In this document: one piece after another, positions 12,445-19,320 of the stretch
How the letters are laid out: every line of letters starts with the position of its first letter
Position numbering within the stretch: position 1 is the stretch's first letter
NCBI GenBank assembly: GCA_937889855.1
Contig: CALBYK010000075.1
Coordinates: 1 to 53,524 of the forward strand
Reading direction: 5' to 3'
Origin: an uncultured Prevotella sp.
GTDB lineage: Bacteria > Bacteroidota > Bacteroidia > Bacteroidales > Bacteroidaceae
Length of the DNA stretch: 53,524 nucleotides
Program-made: the position numbers and the translations under genes
Notes under the pieces: generated by a model
What the model was told of the DNA's origin: nothing
Database searches by the model: none
The model's input: only the letters and a program-made list of their open reading frames with translations

Positions 12445-12521
12445 ATACTGCTGTCCATTCTTGCATATTAGGCAACTATTGCTTGAATATACAAGGATAG
12501 GCAGCAGTATATATTTTTTTT
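12445..12521 (+). terminator. Long imperfect hairpin terminator of metG-leuS
   Basis: ATACTGCTG...CTTG...ATATT pairs with AATAT...CAAG...CAGCAGTAT over about 25 positions with four mismatches or G-T pairs. Eight T follow at 12514-12521. The next gene starts 35 bases further on. Confidence 0.7.
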
Positions 12522-12556
12522 CAACTATTACCTATTAAGCCAAACAACTTTTCTTT

Positions 12557-14350
12557 ATGCTGAGACAAATCATCACACTCACACTTGGACTATGGGCAGC
12601 CACTGTCTGTGCGCAGACAGGCTCTGGGAATGAGCCCGTGAACTATATAGGAGGCGAGATATGCAATCCGCGCCTGCACGACGGAGGATTCCGCTACGCC
12701 ATAGGCACGGAGAACATCCAGGTGATGCGTGCCAACCGCACACATCCCGAGGAGGCCGATGGCCATGGATGGACATACAACCATGCAGCCAACATAACTT
12801 ACTGGCGCGGACGCTTCTACCTGGAATATCTGTCAAACCCGGTTGACGAGCAGCAACCGCCAGGACAGACACTGCTCGTAAGCTCTGCCGACGGACGCAA
12901 CTGGGGCAAGCCCGTCGTGGCATTTCCTCCATACAAGGCGCCAAAAGGCGTGACCATACCAAAGCCATATTACGGATATATCATGCACCAGCGCATGGGG
13001 TTCTACACCGCGCCCAACGGGCGGCTGCTCGCCGTGGCTTTCTACGGCCACAGCTACAACCCGTTCAAGGAGGGAGGCATAGGACGTGTGGCACGCGAGA
13101 TAAAGGCCGACGGCAGCATGGGGCCGATATACTTCATACGATACTCGTCGCACACCACTTGGAACGAGAGCAACACTGCATATCCTTTTTATACCAAAAG
13201 CAAGGACAAGGGCTTCCGTGAGGCATGCAAGGCTCTTCTCAGCGACAAACTCAAAACCCTGCAGTGGATAGACGAGGACCGCGGGCTCGACGGATTCTAC
13301 AACCTCAAGGACTCGGTAAACCGCGTGCAGGCTACGTCCTACTTCCACCGCAAGGACGGCAAGACGGTGGCACTGTGGAAATGGTCGTACGCGGCGCTGT
13401 CGCCCGACGACGGGCTGACGTGGAGCACCCCCGTGCGCGTGCCCTCGCTCATCATGGCAGGAGGCAAGCAGTGGGGGCAACGCACACCCGACGGACGCTA
13501 CGCAATATGCTACAACCCGATAGAGACACAGCCCTACCGCTACCCGCTTGTGGCCATCACCAGCGACGACGGAATAACCTTCGACTCCATGTGTGTGGTG
13601 CATGGCGAAGTGCCGCCACGGCGCTTCATGGGCGAGAACAAGGACTTCGGACCATGTTATGTGCGCGGCATCACCGAGGGAGAGAGCCTGCCGCCGGGAA
13701 GGGACATGTGGCTGGCTTATACTGTGAACAAGGAGGATGTGTGGGTCTCGCGTGTGCCTACGCCCATACGCACCGCATGGACAGGACCCGTTGACGACAA
13801 CTTCGGCTCCATCAAGCCTCACGGCACGATAGACAATTGGAATGTTTACCGCCCGCGCTGGGCAGATGTGTATGTGGACGACAGCCACCGGCTGTGCCTC
13901 ACCGACTCCGACCGCTACGACTATGCACGCGCCATACGTGTGTTCGAGGCTAAGCAAAAGGTGGGCATCGACTTTGACATCACGGTGGACGCCGAGAACG
14001 GCGACCCGTTCGAGATTGACGTCACCGACCGCCATGGAGCGCGCCTGCTGTGTTTAGCCTTGCAGGAGGGCACGATGACAGCCAACGGCAAGCGCATAGG
14101 AGAATACCGGCATTCCGAGCAGCTGCATGTCGCCATAAGTGTTGACAACGGCAAGATTGTTGTCAACGGGCATGCCATCGATGCCATGCACACGGCACAA
14201 TGGCCGGAACGTATAAGTTTCCGCACTGGGGCCTACCGCGACCTGCCCAACCGGCAGACGCCCAATCAGGAGAAGTGTCCGCCACTGCCAGGATGCGATG
14301 AACGCATAGAGCCGTCTGTATATTATATAGATAATGTACGCATCGGCTGA
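12557..14350 (+). CDS. Secreted beta-propeller protein, glycosidase-like, substrate unknown
   Basis: A 597-residue exported protein with a short signal peptide ending VCAQ (about residue 20). Residues 25-410 carry repeated blades of the sialidase/BNR type, such as LLVSSADGRNWGKP, SPDDGLTWSTP and AITSDDGITFDS, with conserved HGWTYNHAANITYWRGRFY and NWGQRTPDGR-like segments. These resemble the five- to seven-bladed propeller glycoside hydrolases and lyases common in Bacteroidetes. The last roughly 150 residues look like a beta-sandwich domain (IDFDITVDAENGDPFEID...). I cannot assign a CAZy family by eye. An exo-acting enzyme on a decorated plant or host glycan is plausible. No other carbohydrate gene is adjacent, so it is not part of an obvious polysaccharide utilisation locus here. 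Confidence 0.6.
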   Translation: MLRQIITLTLGLWAATVCAQTGSGNEPVNYIGGEICNPRLHDGGFRYAIGTENIQVMRANRTHPEEADGHGWTYNHAANITYWRGRFYLEYLSNPVDEQQPPGQTLLVSSADGRNWGKPVVAFPPYKAPKGVTIPKPYYGYIMHQRMGFYTAPNGRLLAVAFYGHSYNPFKEGGIGRVAREIKADGSMGPIYFIRYSSHTTWNESNTAYPFYTKSKDKGFREACKALLSDKLKTLQWIDEDRGLDGFYNLKDSVNRVQATSYFHRKDGKTVALWKWSYAALSPDDGLTWSTPVRVPSLIMAGGKQWGQRTPDGRYAICYNPIETQPYRYPLVAITSDDGITFDSMCVVHGEVPPRRFMGENKDFGPCYVRGITEGESLPPGRDMWLAYTVNKEDVWVSRVPTPIRTAWTGPVDDNFGSIKPHGTIDNWNVYRPRWADVYVDDSHRLCLTDSDRYDYARAIRVFEAKQKVGIDFDITVDAENGDPFEIDVTDRHGARLLCLALQEGTMTANGKRIGEYRHSEQLHVAISVDNGKIVVNGHAIDAMHTAQWPERISFRTGAYRDLPNRQTPNQEKCPPLPGCDERIEPSVYYIDNVRIG

Positions 14351-14374
14351 TAACTAATTTGCCTTAAACAGTCG

Positions 14375-14462
14375 TACCAGGCTATGGTAAGCGTGTTACC
14401 TTAGCCTGGTAACGTTCTTACCGTTGGCTTGTAGCGTGTCTACCGTGCTTTGGTAATTGACA
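14375..14462. repeat. Four-unit 22-bp degenerate tandem repeat
   Basis: Four consecutive 22-base units, each beginning TACC, start at 14375, 14397, 14419 and 14441. A rough consensus is TACC-n3-GC-TTGGTAACGTGT. Units 1 and 2 also pair with each other (TACCAGGCTA...TAGCCTGGTA), so the array can form hairpins. It lies in the 190-base gap between the propeller gene and the promoter of the YitT gene. No T run follows the hairpin. Confidence 0.75.
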
Positions 14463-14509
14463 ATCCGTATTTTTAGCGTATTTTTATTTGCCGTTTGCAT
14501 GTTTATATG

Positions 14510-14517
14510 TAACTTTG
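14510..14517 (+). promoter_or_regulatory. -7 box for the yitT-like gene
   Basis: TAACTTTG is preceded by TTTG elements 16-20 bases upstream. It lies 25 bases before the ATG at 14542 and excludes the longer frame beginning at 14488. Confidence 0.65.
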
Positions 14518-14541
14518 TGGCAAATAAAAAATCCTAACATT

Positions 14542-15543
14542 ATGACTCTCGACCATCGTATTATTTGGCAAGAGGCCAAGGACTACATTTGGATTAGCCT
14601 CGGACTGATGCTCTACACGTTCGGCTGGACCGTCTTCCTGCTGCCCTACGAGATTGTGACGGGCGGCGTGACCGGTCTGTCTGCCATCATTTTCTATGCC
14701 ACGAGGATACCCATCGAGTACAGCTACTTTGTGATAAACTTCGCGTTGCTTGTGGTGGCATTGAAGGTGCTCGGCTTCAAGTTCATGTTCAAGACCATCT
14801 ATGCCATCTTCTTCCTCTCCTTCCTTCTGTGGGGAGCGCAGAAGCTGATGACCGGTCCCGACGGCTCGTTCTACCAGGTGCTCGGCCCCGGGCAGGACTT
14901 CATGTCGCTCATCATCGGCTGTATGCTCACCGGCACATCGCTCGCCATCGTGTTCCTTCACAACGGCTCAACGGGCGGCACCGACATCATAGCCGCCGTG
15001 GTGAACAAGTTCCACGACTTCTCGCTCGGCACGGTGCTCATCGGCGTCGACCTCTGCATAATAGGCTCCTGCCTCTTCATCCCGCAGTTCGGCGAGGAGC
15101 TGCAGCGGTGCCACAAGGTGGTGTTCGGCCTGTGCACGATGTGCATAGAGTGCTTCATGCTCGACTACGTGATGAACGCGCGCCGCGAGTCGGTGCAGTT
15201 TCTCATCTTCTCGCGCGAGTATGAGAAGATAGCCAGGGCCATCACCGAGAAGACCGACCACACGCTCACCATACTCGACGGCCACGGCTGGTATACGGGC
15301 AAGGAGATGAAGGTGATATGTCTGCTGGCGAAGAAGCGCGAGTCGGTGCTCATATTCCGACTCATCAAGATGATTGACCCGCGTGCCTTCGTGTCGCAGA
15401 GCAGCGTCATCGGCGTGTACGGCGAGGGATTCGACCAGATAAAGGTGAAGGTGAAAAACCATAACCAAAGCCCCACCCCCTCGCCGCAAAGCGGTTCTCC
15501 CCTCCCCGCTGGAGAGGGGAGTGATATGCAAAATAAAGATTAG
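14542..15543 (+). CDS. YitT-family membrane protein (DUF161 plus DUF2179) with a repeat-encoded tail
   Basis: A 333-residue inner-membrane protein. About five hydrophobic segments occupy residues 12-200, including LLPYEIVTGGVTGLSAI and NGSTGGTDIIAAVVNKF, which are typical of the YitT/DUF161 family. A soluble C-terminal DUF2179 domain follows (REYEKIARAITEKTDHT... to VIGVYGEGFDQIKVKV). The biochemical role of the family is not established; transport has been suggested. The final roughly 25 residues (QSPTPSPQSGSPLPAGEG...) are encoded by a GC-rich palindromic repeat (15469-15530), not by family sequence. The domain would normally end near KVKV, so the repeat appears to have displaced the stop codon. 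Confidence 0.85.
   Translation: MTLDHRIIWQEAKDYIWISLGLMLYTFGWTVFLLPYEIVTGGVTGLSAIIFYATRIPIEYSYFVINFALLVVALKVLGFKFMFKTIYAIFFLSFLLWGAQKLMTGPDGSFYQVLGPGQDFMSLIIGCMLTGTSLAIVFLHNGSTGGTDIIAAVVNKFHDFSLGTVLIGVDLCIIGSCLFIPQFGEELQRCHKVVFGLCTMCIECFMLDYVMNARRESVQFLIFSREYEKIARAITEKTDHTLTILDGHGWYTGKEMKVICLLAKKRESVLIFRLIKMIDPRAFVSQSSVIGVYGEGFDQIKVKVKNHNQSPTPSPQSGSPLPAGEGSDMQNKD
15469..15530 (+). repeat. GC-rich palindromic repeat P2, copy 1
   Basis: Contains CCCCACCCCC, TCGCCGCAAAGCGG and CCCCTCCCC...GGAGAGGGGAGTGA. It closely matches copies at 15614-15665 (inverted) and 20860-20926 (direct). The inner GCCGCAAAGCGG and the outer CCCCTC/GAGGGG arms are self-complementary. This copy lies inside the 3' end of the yitT-like gene. 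Confidence 0.8.
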
Positions 15544-15593
15544 AAATCTTAGAATGGTTTAAATAGACTAAAATTGACTTAGAAAGAATAATA

Positions 15594-16244
15594 ATGACCA
15601 ACCAATCATCACACATCACTCCCCTCTCCGCTGGGGAGGGGTATAGCCGCAAAGCGGCTGGGGCTATCGTCTTTGCGACCAACAATCCCCACAAGCTTGA
15701 AGAGATACGCTCCATTCTCGGCGGCAGTTTCGACATACTGTCGCTGAGCGACATCGGCTGCCACGCCGACATACCCGAGACAGCCAACACCCTTGAGGGC
15801 AACGCCATACAGAAGGCGCGCTATATAGTCGACCATTTCGGCTACGACTGCTTCGCCGATGACACTGGCCTTGAGGTGTCAGTGCTCGGAGGCGAGCCGG
15901 GCGTGCGCTCGGCTCGCTATGCCGAGGGCACCGACCACGACTCGGAGGCCAACATGCGTAAGCTCCTCAGCCGGCTTGACGGCAAGGACGACCGCCGCGC
16001 GCAGTTCCGCACCGTCATCTGCCTCGCCCGCCGCGACGACATTGCCGACTATACGTTGTTTGAGGGCATAGTGCGCGGCACGATAGCCCGAGAGAAGCAA
16101 GGCACCGAGGGCTTCGGCTACGACCCCATCTTCGTGCCTGAGGGCTACACGGAGTCGTTCGCACAGCTCGGCATGGACGTCAAGAACGGCATTTCCCACC
16201 GCGCCCGCGCCGTGGAGAAGCTTGCCAGGTATCTGAAAAAATAA
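15594..16244 (+). CDS. rdgB: RdgB/HAM1-family XTP/dITP diphosphatase with repeat-encoded N-terminus
   Basis: A 216-residue enzyme that hydrolyses XTP, dITP and ITP to monophosphates, keeping deaminated purines out of DNA and RNA. The family sequence starts at about residue 25 with IVFATNNPHKLEEI. It continues through CFADDTGLEVSVLGGEPGVRSARY, GFGYDPIF and SHRARAVEKL, all hallmark HAM1 motifs. The first 24 residues (MTNQSSHITPLSAGEG...) are encoded by an inverted copy of repeat P2 and are not family sequence. There is no in-frame ATG, GTG or TTG between 15594 and the IVFATNN motif, so the extension must be translated if the gene is expressed from a standard start codon. It follows the yitT-like gene after 50 bases. 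Confidence 0.93.
   Translation: MTNQSSHITPLSAGEGYSRKAAGAIVFATNNPHKLEEIRSILGGSFDILSLSDIGCHADIPETANTLEGNAIQKARYIVDHFGYDCFADDTGLEVSVLGGEPGVRSARYAEGTDHDSEANMRKLLSRLDGKDDRRAQFRTVICLARRDDIADYTLFEGIVRGTIAREKQGTEGFGYDPIFVPEGYTESFAQLGMDVKNGISHRARAVEKLARYLKK
15614..15665 (-). repeat. Palindromic repeat P2, copy 2 (inverted)
   Basis: ATCACTCCCCTCTCCGC...AGCCGCAAAGCGGCTGGGGCT is the reverse complement of copy 1 with few changes. Copies 1 and 2 face each other about 85 bases apart across the stop of the yitT-like gene and the start of rdgB. This copy is inside the rdgB reading frame. Confidence 0.8.
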
Positions 16245-16270
16245 GGCTCATCCGGAATACAGGATGAGTC
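16236..16270 (-). terminator. Terminator of the TPR protein gene, overlapping the rdgB stop
   Basis: The minus strand has GACTCATCC/GGATGAGCC (16245-16270) followed by TTATTTTTT. It lies 20 bases after the stop of the minus-strand gene and overlaps the end of convergent rdgB. Confidence 0.75.
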
Positions 16271-16290
16271 AAAGATAATTGACTGAAGTT

Positions 16291-18009
16291 TCACACTGCC
16301 GTCTGCGCCTTCTTCAGCACATTGTCCACAATGGCAAGCATGCGGTTGGTGTTCTCCATCACCTTGAGGCGGTTGTCCTCAAGGTTTGTTTTTTCTGTGT
16401 CTTTTTCGGCGTCGGCAATTGCCGATGCATACCTCACCACATTCAGCAGCGGCTCGCGTATGTCGTCGCCCATGTTGTTGATGAATGTGGTCTTGGCGTG
16501 GCTGGCTGCCTCGGCGCGTTCCTTTGTCTCAACAAGCTCTTGGTTGCTGCGTGTGAGCTCGGCATTGGCAGCGCGCAGACGGCGCATTATACGGCTATGG
16601 AAGCGTATGAAAATCGTCAAAACGACAGCCACTACAACAATCATAACAACAATGGCCACTATTATGATGTCGCCCGTGCGCTGGCGTGCGCGCTGTGCCT
16701 CGAGGCTTGAGCGCAGGCGCGCCGCCTCGAGTTGCTTGTTGGAGTAGTTGTAGCGCATTATTTTTGAGTCAGAGCGCGTGCGCTGCAGTTCAAGGTCGGC
16801 GTTGGTCAAGGACAGTCGGGTGTTGGCAAGCTTCAGGTTGGTGTGGTGCAGCTCCATGCGCTGGTGGTCGTTGACAAGCCGCTGGTGGTCGAGGGCGAGC
16901 TTCTGGTTCTCCATCTCAAGTATCTGGTTGGTGATGCGGCTGCCCAGCCCGGCATAGTCGAATGTGTAGAGACTGTCTTTCAGCCTGCCGCGATACAGCT
17001 CTCTCAAAAGTTGGGCATACCTGGCATTGTCGCCACGGAAGCGGCTCAACTCGGCTCTTAGCTGATGAATATGAACCGCATAGCCTTTGCTTGGCAGCGA
17101 GTTTATCACTGCCTCTGCCTCGTCGAACTTGCGGTCGTGGATAAACTTCAGAATGGCTATCTCGCGCTCGTGTAGCGACGGCGACTTGGGGTCGGCACTG
17201 TGCCCAGAGAGCTGGCGGTATGAGTCGTAGTATTTGAGAAACGTGTCGTATCTGCCAAGCATGAACGCCGCATAGCACACGCCGCGCACGGCGCGCAGCT
17301 TGGATATGGGGCTTTTTGCCAAGGCAAAACCTCTCTCGCCGAAAGAAAGCATGCGCTCGTAGTCGTAGAGATTCTCGTAGCACTCGCTTATCTTGCGGTA
17401 TTGCGGAGCCATATCCTGCCCGCGCAGATACTCCTCGCCTATCTTCAGCGCGCTCTCGTAGCACCGCACGGCAAGGCTTTGGTTGTTGTTGAGCAGATGA
17501 AGCTGTCCGAGGGAGTTGAGCACGGTGTAGCGCCCGTACATTGAATTGTGCTTGTCGGCATCCGCCTCTATGCGCGAGATGTAGTCGAAGGCGTCGGGCA
17601 CGCGGTGCTGGTTGATGAGCATATTCACACGGCTCGTCACGCCATAGTAGTAATACTGCTCGTAGCCGGTGGCGCGTGCCTTGTCCTGCAGAGCCTTTAC
17701 TGCATGCTCGAACTTGTCGGCATCGACGGTCATGGCATAATAGATGACGGGAATGGTGAGGGCTATGCACTGCGCCTTCCGGTCGCCAAGCTCCACGGCA
17801 CGGTCGTATACGGCGCGCGCCTTGGCTATGCCCTCGGGCTTTGTGCGGTAGTTGTAGGCGTCGAGATACATACGGTAGAGCTGGTCGTTGATTTTATACG
17901 GGTTGTTCTGCGCCTGCAAATGGCACACGCAGAACATGACGGCTGCTATAAGGAGCAACCGTCGTATGAAACCAATGCCCGCTGATATGTTATTCAACAA
18001 AGTTTTCAT
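16291..18009 (-). CDS. TPR membrane protein ending in a degenerate histidine-kinase dimerisation domain
   Basis: A 572-residue protein. It has an N-terminal signal or anchor (RRLLLIAAVMFCVCHLQAQ, ending near residue 34), then about 300 residues of TPR-like helices in the periplasm. A long coiled coil (LALDHQRLVNDHQRM...) leads to one membrane segment (IIIVAIVVMIVVVAVVLTIF). A cytoplasmic coiled coil follows. The last roughly 70 residues match the HisKA dimerisation region, but the phospho-acceptor box reads FINNMGDDIREPL where active kinases have NMSHEIRTPL, so the His is replaced by Asp. No ATP-binding domain follows; the protein stops after the second HisKA helix. It could be a pseudo-kinase partner or regulator of another sensor. 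The frame begins at 18042, but the ATG at 18009 and a box at 18031-18038 fit better. Confidence 0.75.
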   Translation of the reverse strand: MKTLLNNISAGIGFIRRLLLIAAVMFCVCHLQAQNNPYKINDQLYRMYLDAYNYRTKPEGIAKARAVYDRAVELGDRKAQCIALTIPVIYYAMTVDADKFEHAVKALQDKARATGYEQYYYYGVTSRVNMLINQHRVPDAFDYISRIEADADKHNSMYGRYTVLNSLGQLHLLNNNQSLAVRCYESALKIGEEYLRGQDMAPQYRKISECYENLYDYERMLSFGERGFALAKSPISKLRAVRGVCYAAFMLGRYDTFLKYYDSYRQLSGHSADPKSPSLHEREIAILKFIHDRKFDEAEAVINSLPSKGYAVHIHQLRAELSRFRGDNARYAQLLRELYRGRLKDSLYTFDYAGLGSRITNQILEMENQKLALDHQRLVNDHQRMELHHTNLKLANTRLSLTNADLELQRTRSDSKIMRYNYSNKQLEAARLRSSLEAQRARQRTGDIIIVAIVVMIVVVAVVLTIFIRFHSRIMRRLRAANAELTRSNQELVETKERAEAASHAKTTFINNMGDDIREPLLNVVRYASAIADAEKDTEKTNLEDNRLKVMENTNRMLAIVDNVLKKAQTAV

Positions 18010-18030
18010 CACTATGTATCTACGATTGTG

Positions 18031-18038
18031 CGAAGTTA
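18031..18038 (-). promoter_or_regulatory. -7-like box for the TPR protein gene
   Basis: The minus strand reads TAACTTCG, one base from TAnnTTTG, 22 bases before the chosen ATG. The fit is moderate. Confidence 0.4.
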
Positions 18039-18145
18039 GCAATAATTTCGGTCTTAACGGCAGCTTATGACTTTTTTAGCCATATTTTTTTCACATCATT
18101 ATAAATGGTCGTAACTTTGCATACACAGCCAGCGACATATCAAAA

Positions 18146-18186
18146 CAGTGACAAGAGTGAATCTCTAAGCTACATCCTCGTCACTG
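18146..18186 (-). terminator. Terminator-like hairpin after a decayed gene
   Basis: CAGTGAC/GTCACTG arms are followed on the minus strand by TTTT. It lies just downstream of the gene remnant ending at 18197 and probably once ended its transcript. Confidence 0.5.
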
Positions 18187-18196
18187 AAAAAAGGCA

Positions 18197-18388
18197 TCAG
18201 AATGTCACCTTCTTGCCGCCAACGATATATACCTGGCCCTTCTCGCCGGCATTGACCTTACACCCCTGCAAATCATAAATATCCGCAGAAGCCTGCTCCT
18301 CTGCCGATGTAACTTGCTGCACCGTCGTAGATATCTCTTTTGCCAAATCAGCTATAAGTCTGTCGCAAAAATCTATTCTTTTGCCCTT
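18197..18388 (-). pseudogene. C-terminal remnant of a secreted Prevotella-type protein
   Basis: A minus-strand frame is open for 63 codons but has no start codon and is closed upstream by an in-frame TGA. Its end reads IYDLQGCKVNAGEKGQVYI, then VGGKKVTF and stop. This is the kind of C-terminal tail found on many exported Prevotella proteins; compare YYSLDGAQLSAPQKGLNIV in the gene at 6310-7197. The rest of the gene is gone, and upstream sequence is a palindromic repeat (18415-18441). Confidence 0.6.
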
Positions 18389-18414
18389 TCAAGGCGTTTT
18401 ATTTCTAAATCGCT

Positions 18415-18441
18415 ATAGCCCAGGGTGATGCCCTGGGCTAT
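18415..18441. repeat. Perfect 11-bp palindromic hairpin (family P3)
   Basis: ATAGCCCAGGG and CCCTGGGCTAT pair perfectly around TGATG. The flank GCCCTTTCAAGGCG is a second partial palindrome. The whole looks like an interspersed repeat. It lies in the 550-base gap between the TPR gene and the hypothetical gene at 18593. Apart from the remnant and the two promoter boxes, I see nothing else in that gap. Confidence 0.65.
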
Positions 18442-18555
18442 GGAAATATATGGTTTTCAGCCAATTCGCTAAATCAGAAACTTGAGTAAATTGTCTGTCA
18501 CAGACCACAGTTAAACTTTTATGCCGCAATTTTTTCATTTGTCCGATACTTTCTG

Positions 18556-18563
18556 TAACTTTG
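18556..18563 (+). promoter_or_regulatory. -7 box upstream of the hypothetical gene and rpoN
   Basis: TAACTTTG lies 30 bases before the start at 18593. It is the only good box before rpoN, so it probably serves both genes. Confidence 0.6.
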
Positions 18564-18592
18564 CATAATATATAATCATTCAACGACAACAT

Positions 18593-19240
18593 ATGGCTAC
18601 TCACCCTCTATGGTCAGACGACTACTGGTTGCTCGTCATGCAACTATACAACAAAAAACCCGTGGGCGTGAAATCAGAATACTCCCACGCAGTGGTGGAA
18701 CTGGGCATCGAGCTACATATACCACCCAAGACCATCACCGAGCAGATGCGCACGCTGGAACGCCATGCCACACCATCGCTCCGCCGATTGTGGGACACAT
18801 ACGCCGACAACCAGCGACGGCTGACGCGCGACGTGAAGCGGCTGCGGCAGATGGCAGGATTCGGCGACTCCGGATTATTCTATGACGGGGTTGAAAGCAT
18901 ATTGCCGTTTGAGCACGACTATCGACCCATCGACAACACTACCGACGTAACGCCCGTGATGCTCGTCATCATCCTAAGCCTGTACTTCGAACTTACGCCA
19001 AACACTATGGTTAGCGAAACGCCGGAAGTGCTCGACATGGCCAATATGCTCGGCATAAAACCCGAGGAGATTGTACATATTCTTAATATATACCAGACTT
19101 TCGACCCAATACTGAAGCGCAAGCCATTACAACACTCCCCTCTCAATGACGAGGCACAACGCACATGGCAACGCTTCTACAACGGGCAGCTTGAACAACT
19201 GGAAAACACCGTAACAAAACTGAAGGAATATTTTAAGTGA
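18593..19240 (+). CDS. Conserved hypothetical protein upstream of rpoN
   Basis: A 215-residue soluble, mostly helical protein beginning MATHPLWSDDYWLLVMQLY. I see no signal peptide, membrane segment or catalytic motif that I recognise. The middle has TPVMLVIILSLYFELTPN and an acidic-hydrophobic ETPEVLDMANMLGIKPEEIV block, suggesting a DNA-binding-like or protein-interaction helical bundle. It precedes rpoN by 80 bases in the same direction and probably shares its transcript. A role linked to sigma-54 is possible but unproven. Confidence 0.65.
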   Translation: MATHPLWSDDYWLLVMQLYNKKPVGVKSEYSHAVVELGIELHIPPKTITEQMRTLERHATPSLRRLWDTYADNQRRLTRDVKRLRQMAGFGDSGLFYDGVESILPFEHDYRPIDNTTDVTPVMLVIILSLYFELTPNTMVSETPEVLDMANMLGIKPEEIVHILNIYQTFDPILKRKPLQHSPLNDEAQRTWQRFYNGQLEQLENTVTKLKEYFK

Positions 19241-19252
19241 TTTAAGAGCCAT

Positions 19253-19318
19253 ATCTCAAAAAGGCTTAGAAAGACCCAAGAAGGCTTAGAAAAGCTTATT
19301 CCAAAAGATTTAAGAACC
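19253..19318 (+). repeat. Degenerate AAGGCTTA array before rpoN
   Basis: The leader reads AAAAAGGCTTAGAAAGACCC, then AAGAAGGCTTAGAAAAGCTT, with units about 10-11 bases apart in the sense orientation. It belongs to a set of similar leaders in this window (see findings). Confidence 0.6.
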
Positions 19319-19320
19319 TT

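Noticed and set aside
12833..14035. 400-codon minus-strand frame opposite the propeller gene
   Set aside because: No start context, promoter or motif, and composition typical of an antisense frame.
14375..14462. Tandem array considered as a CRISPR array
   Set aside because: The units are contiguous 22-mers without unique spacers, and no cas genes are in the window.
18413..18604. 63-codon minus-strand frame with the P3 hairpin
   Set aside because: The frame is created by the palindromic repeat and its flank. It has no upstream signals and overlaps the start of the gene at 18593.
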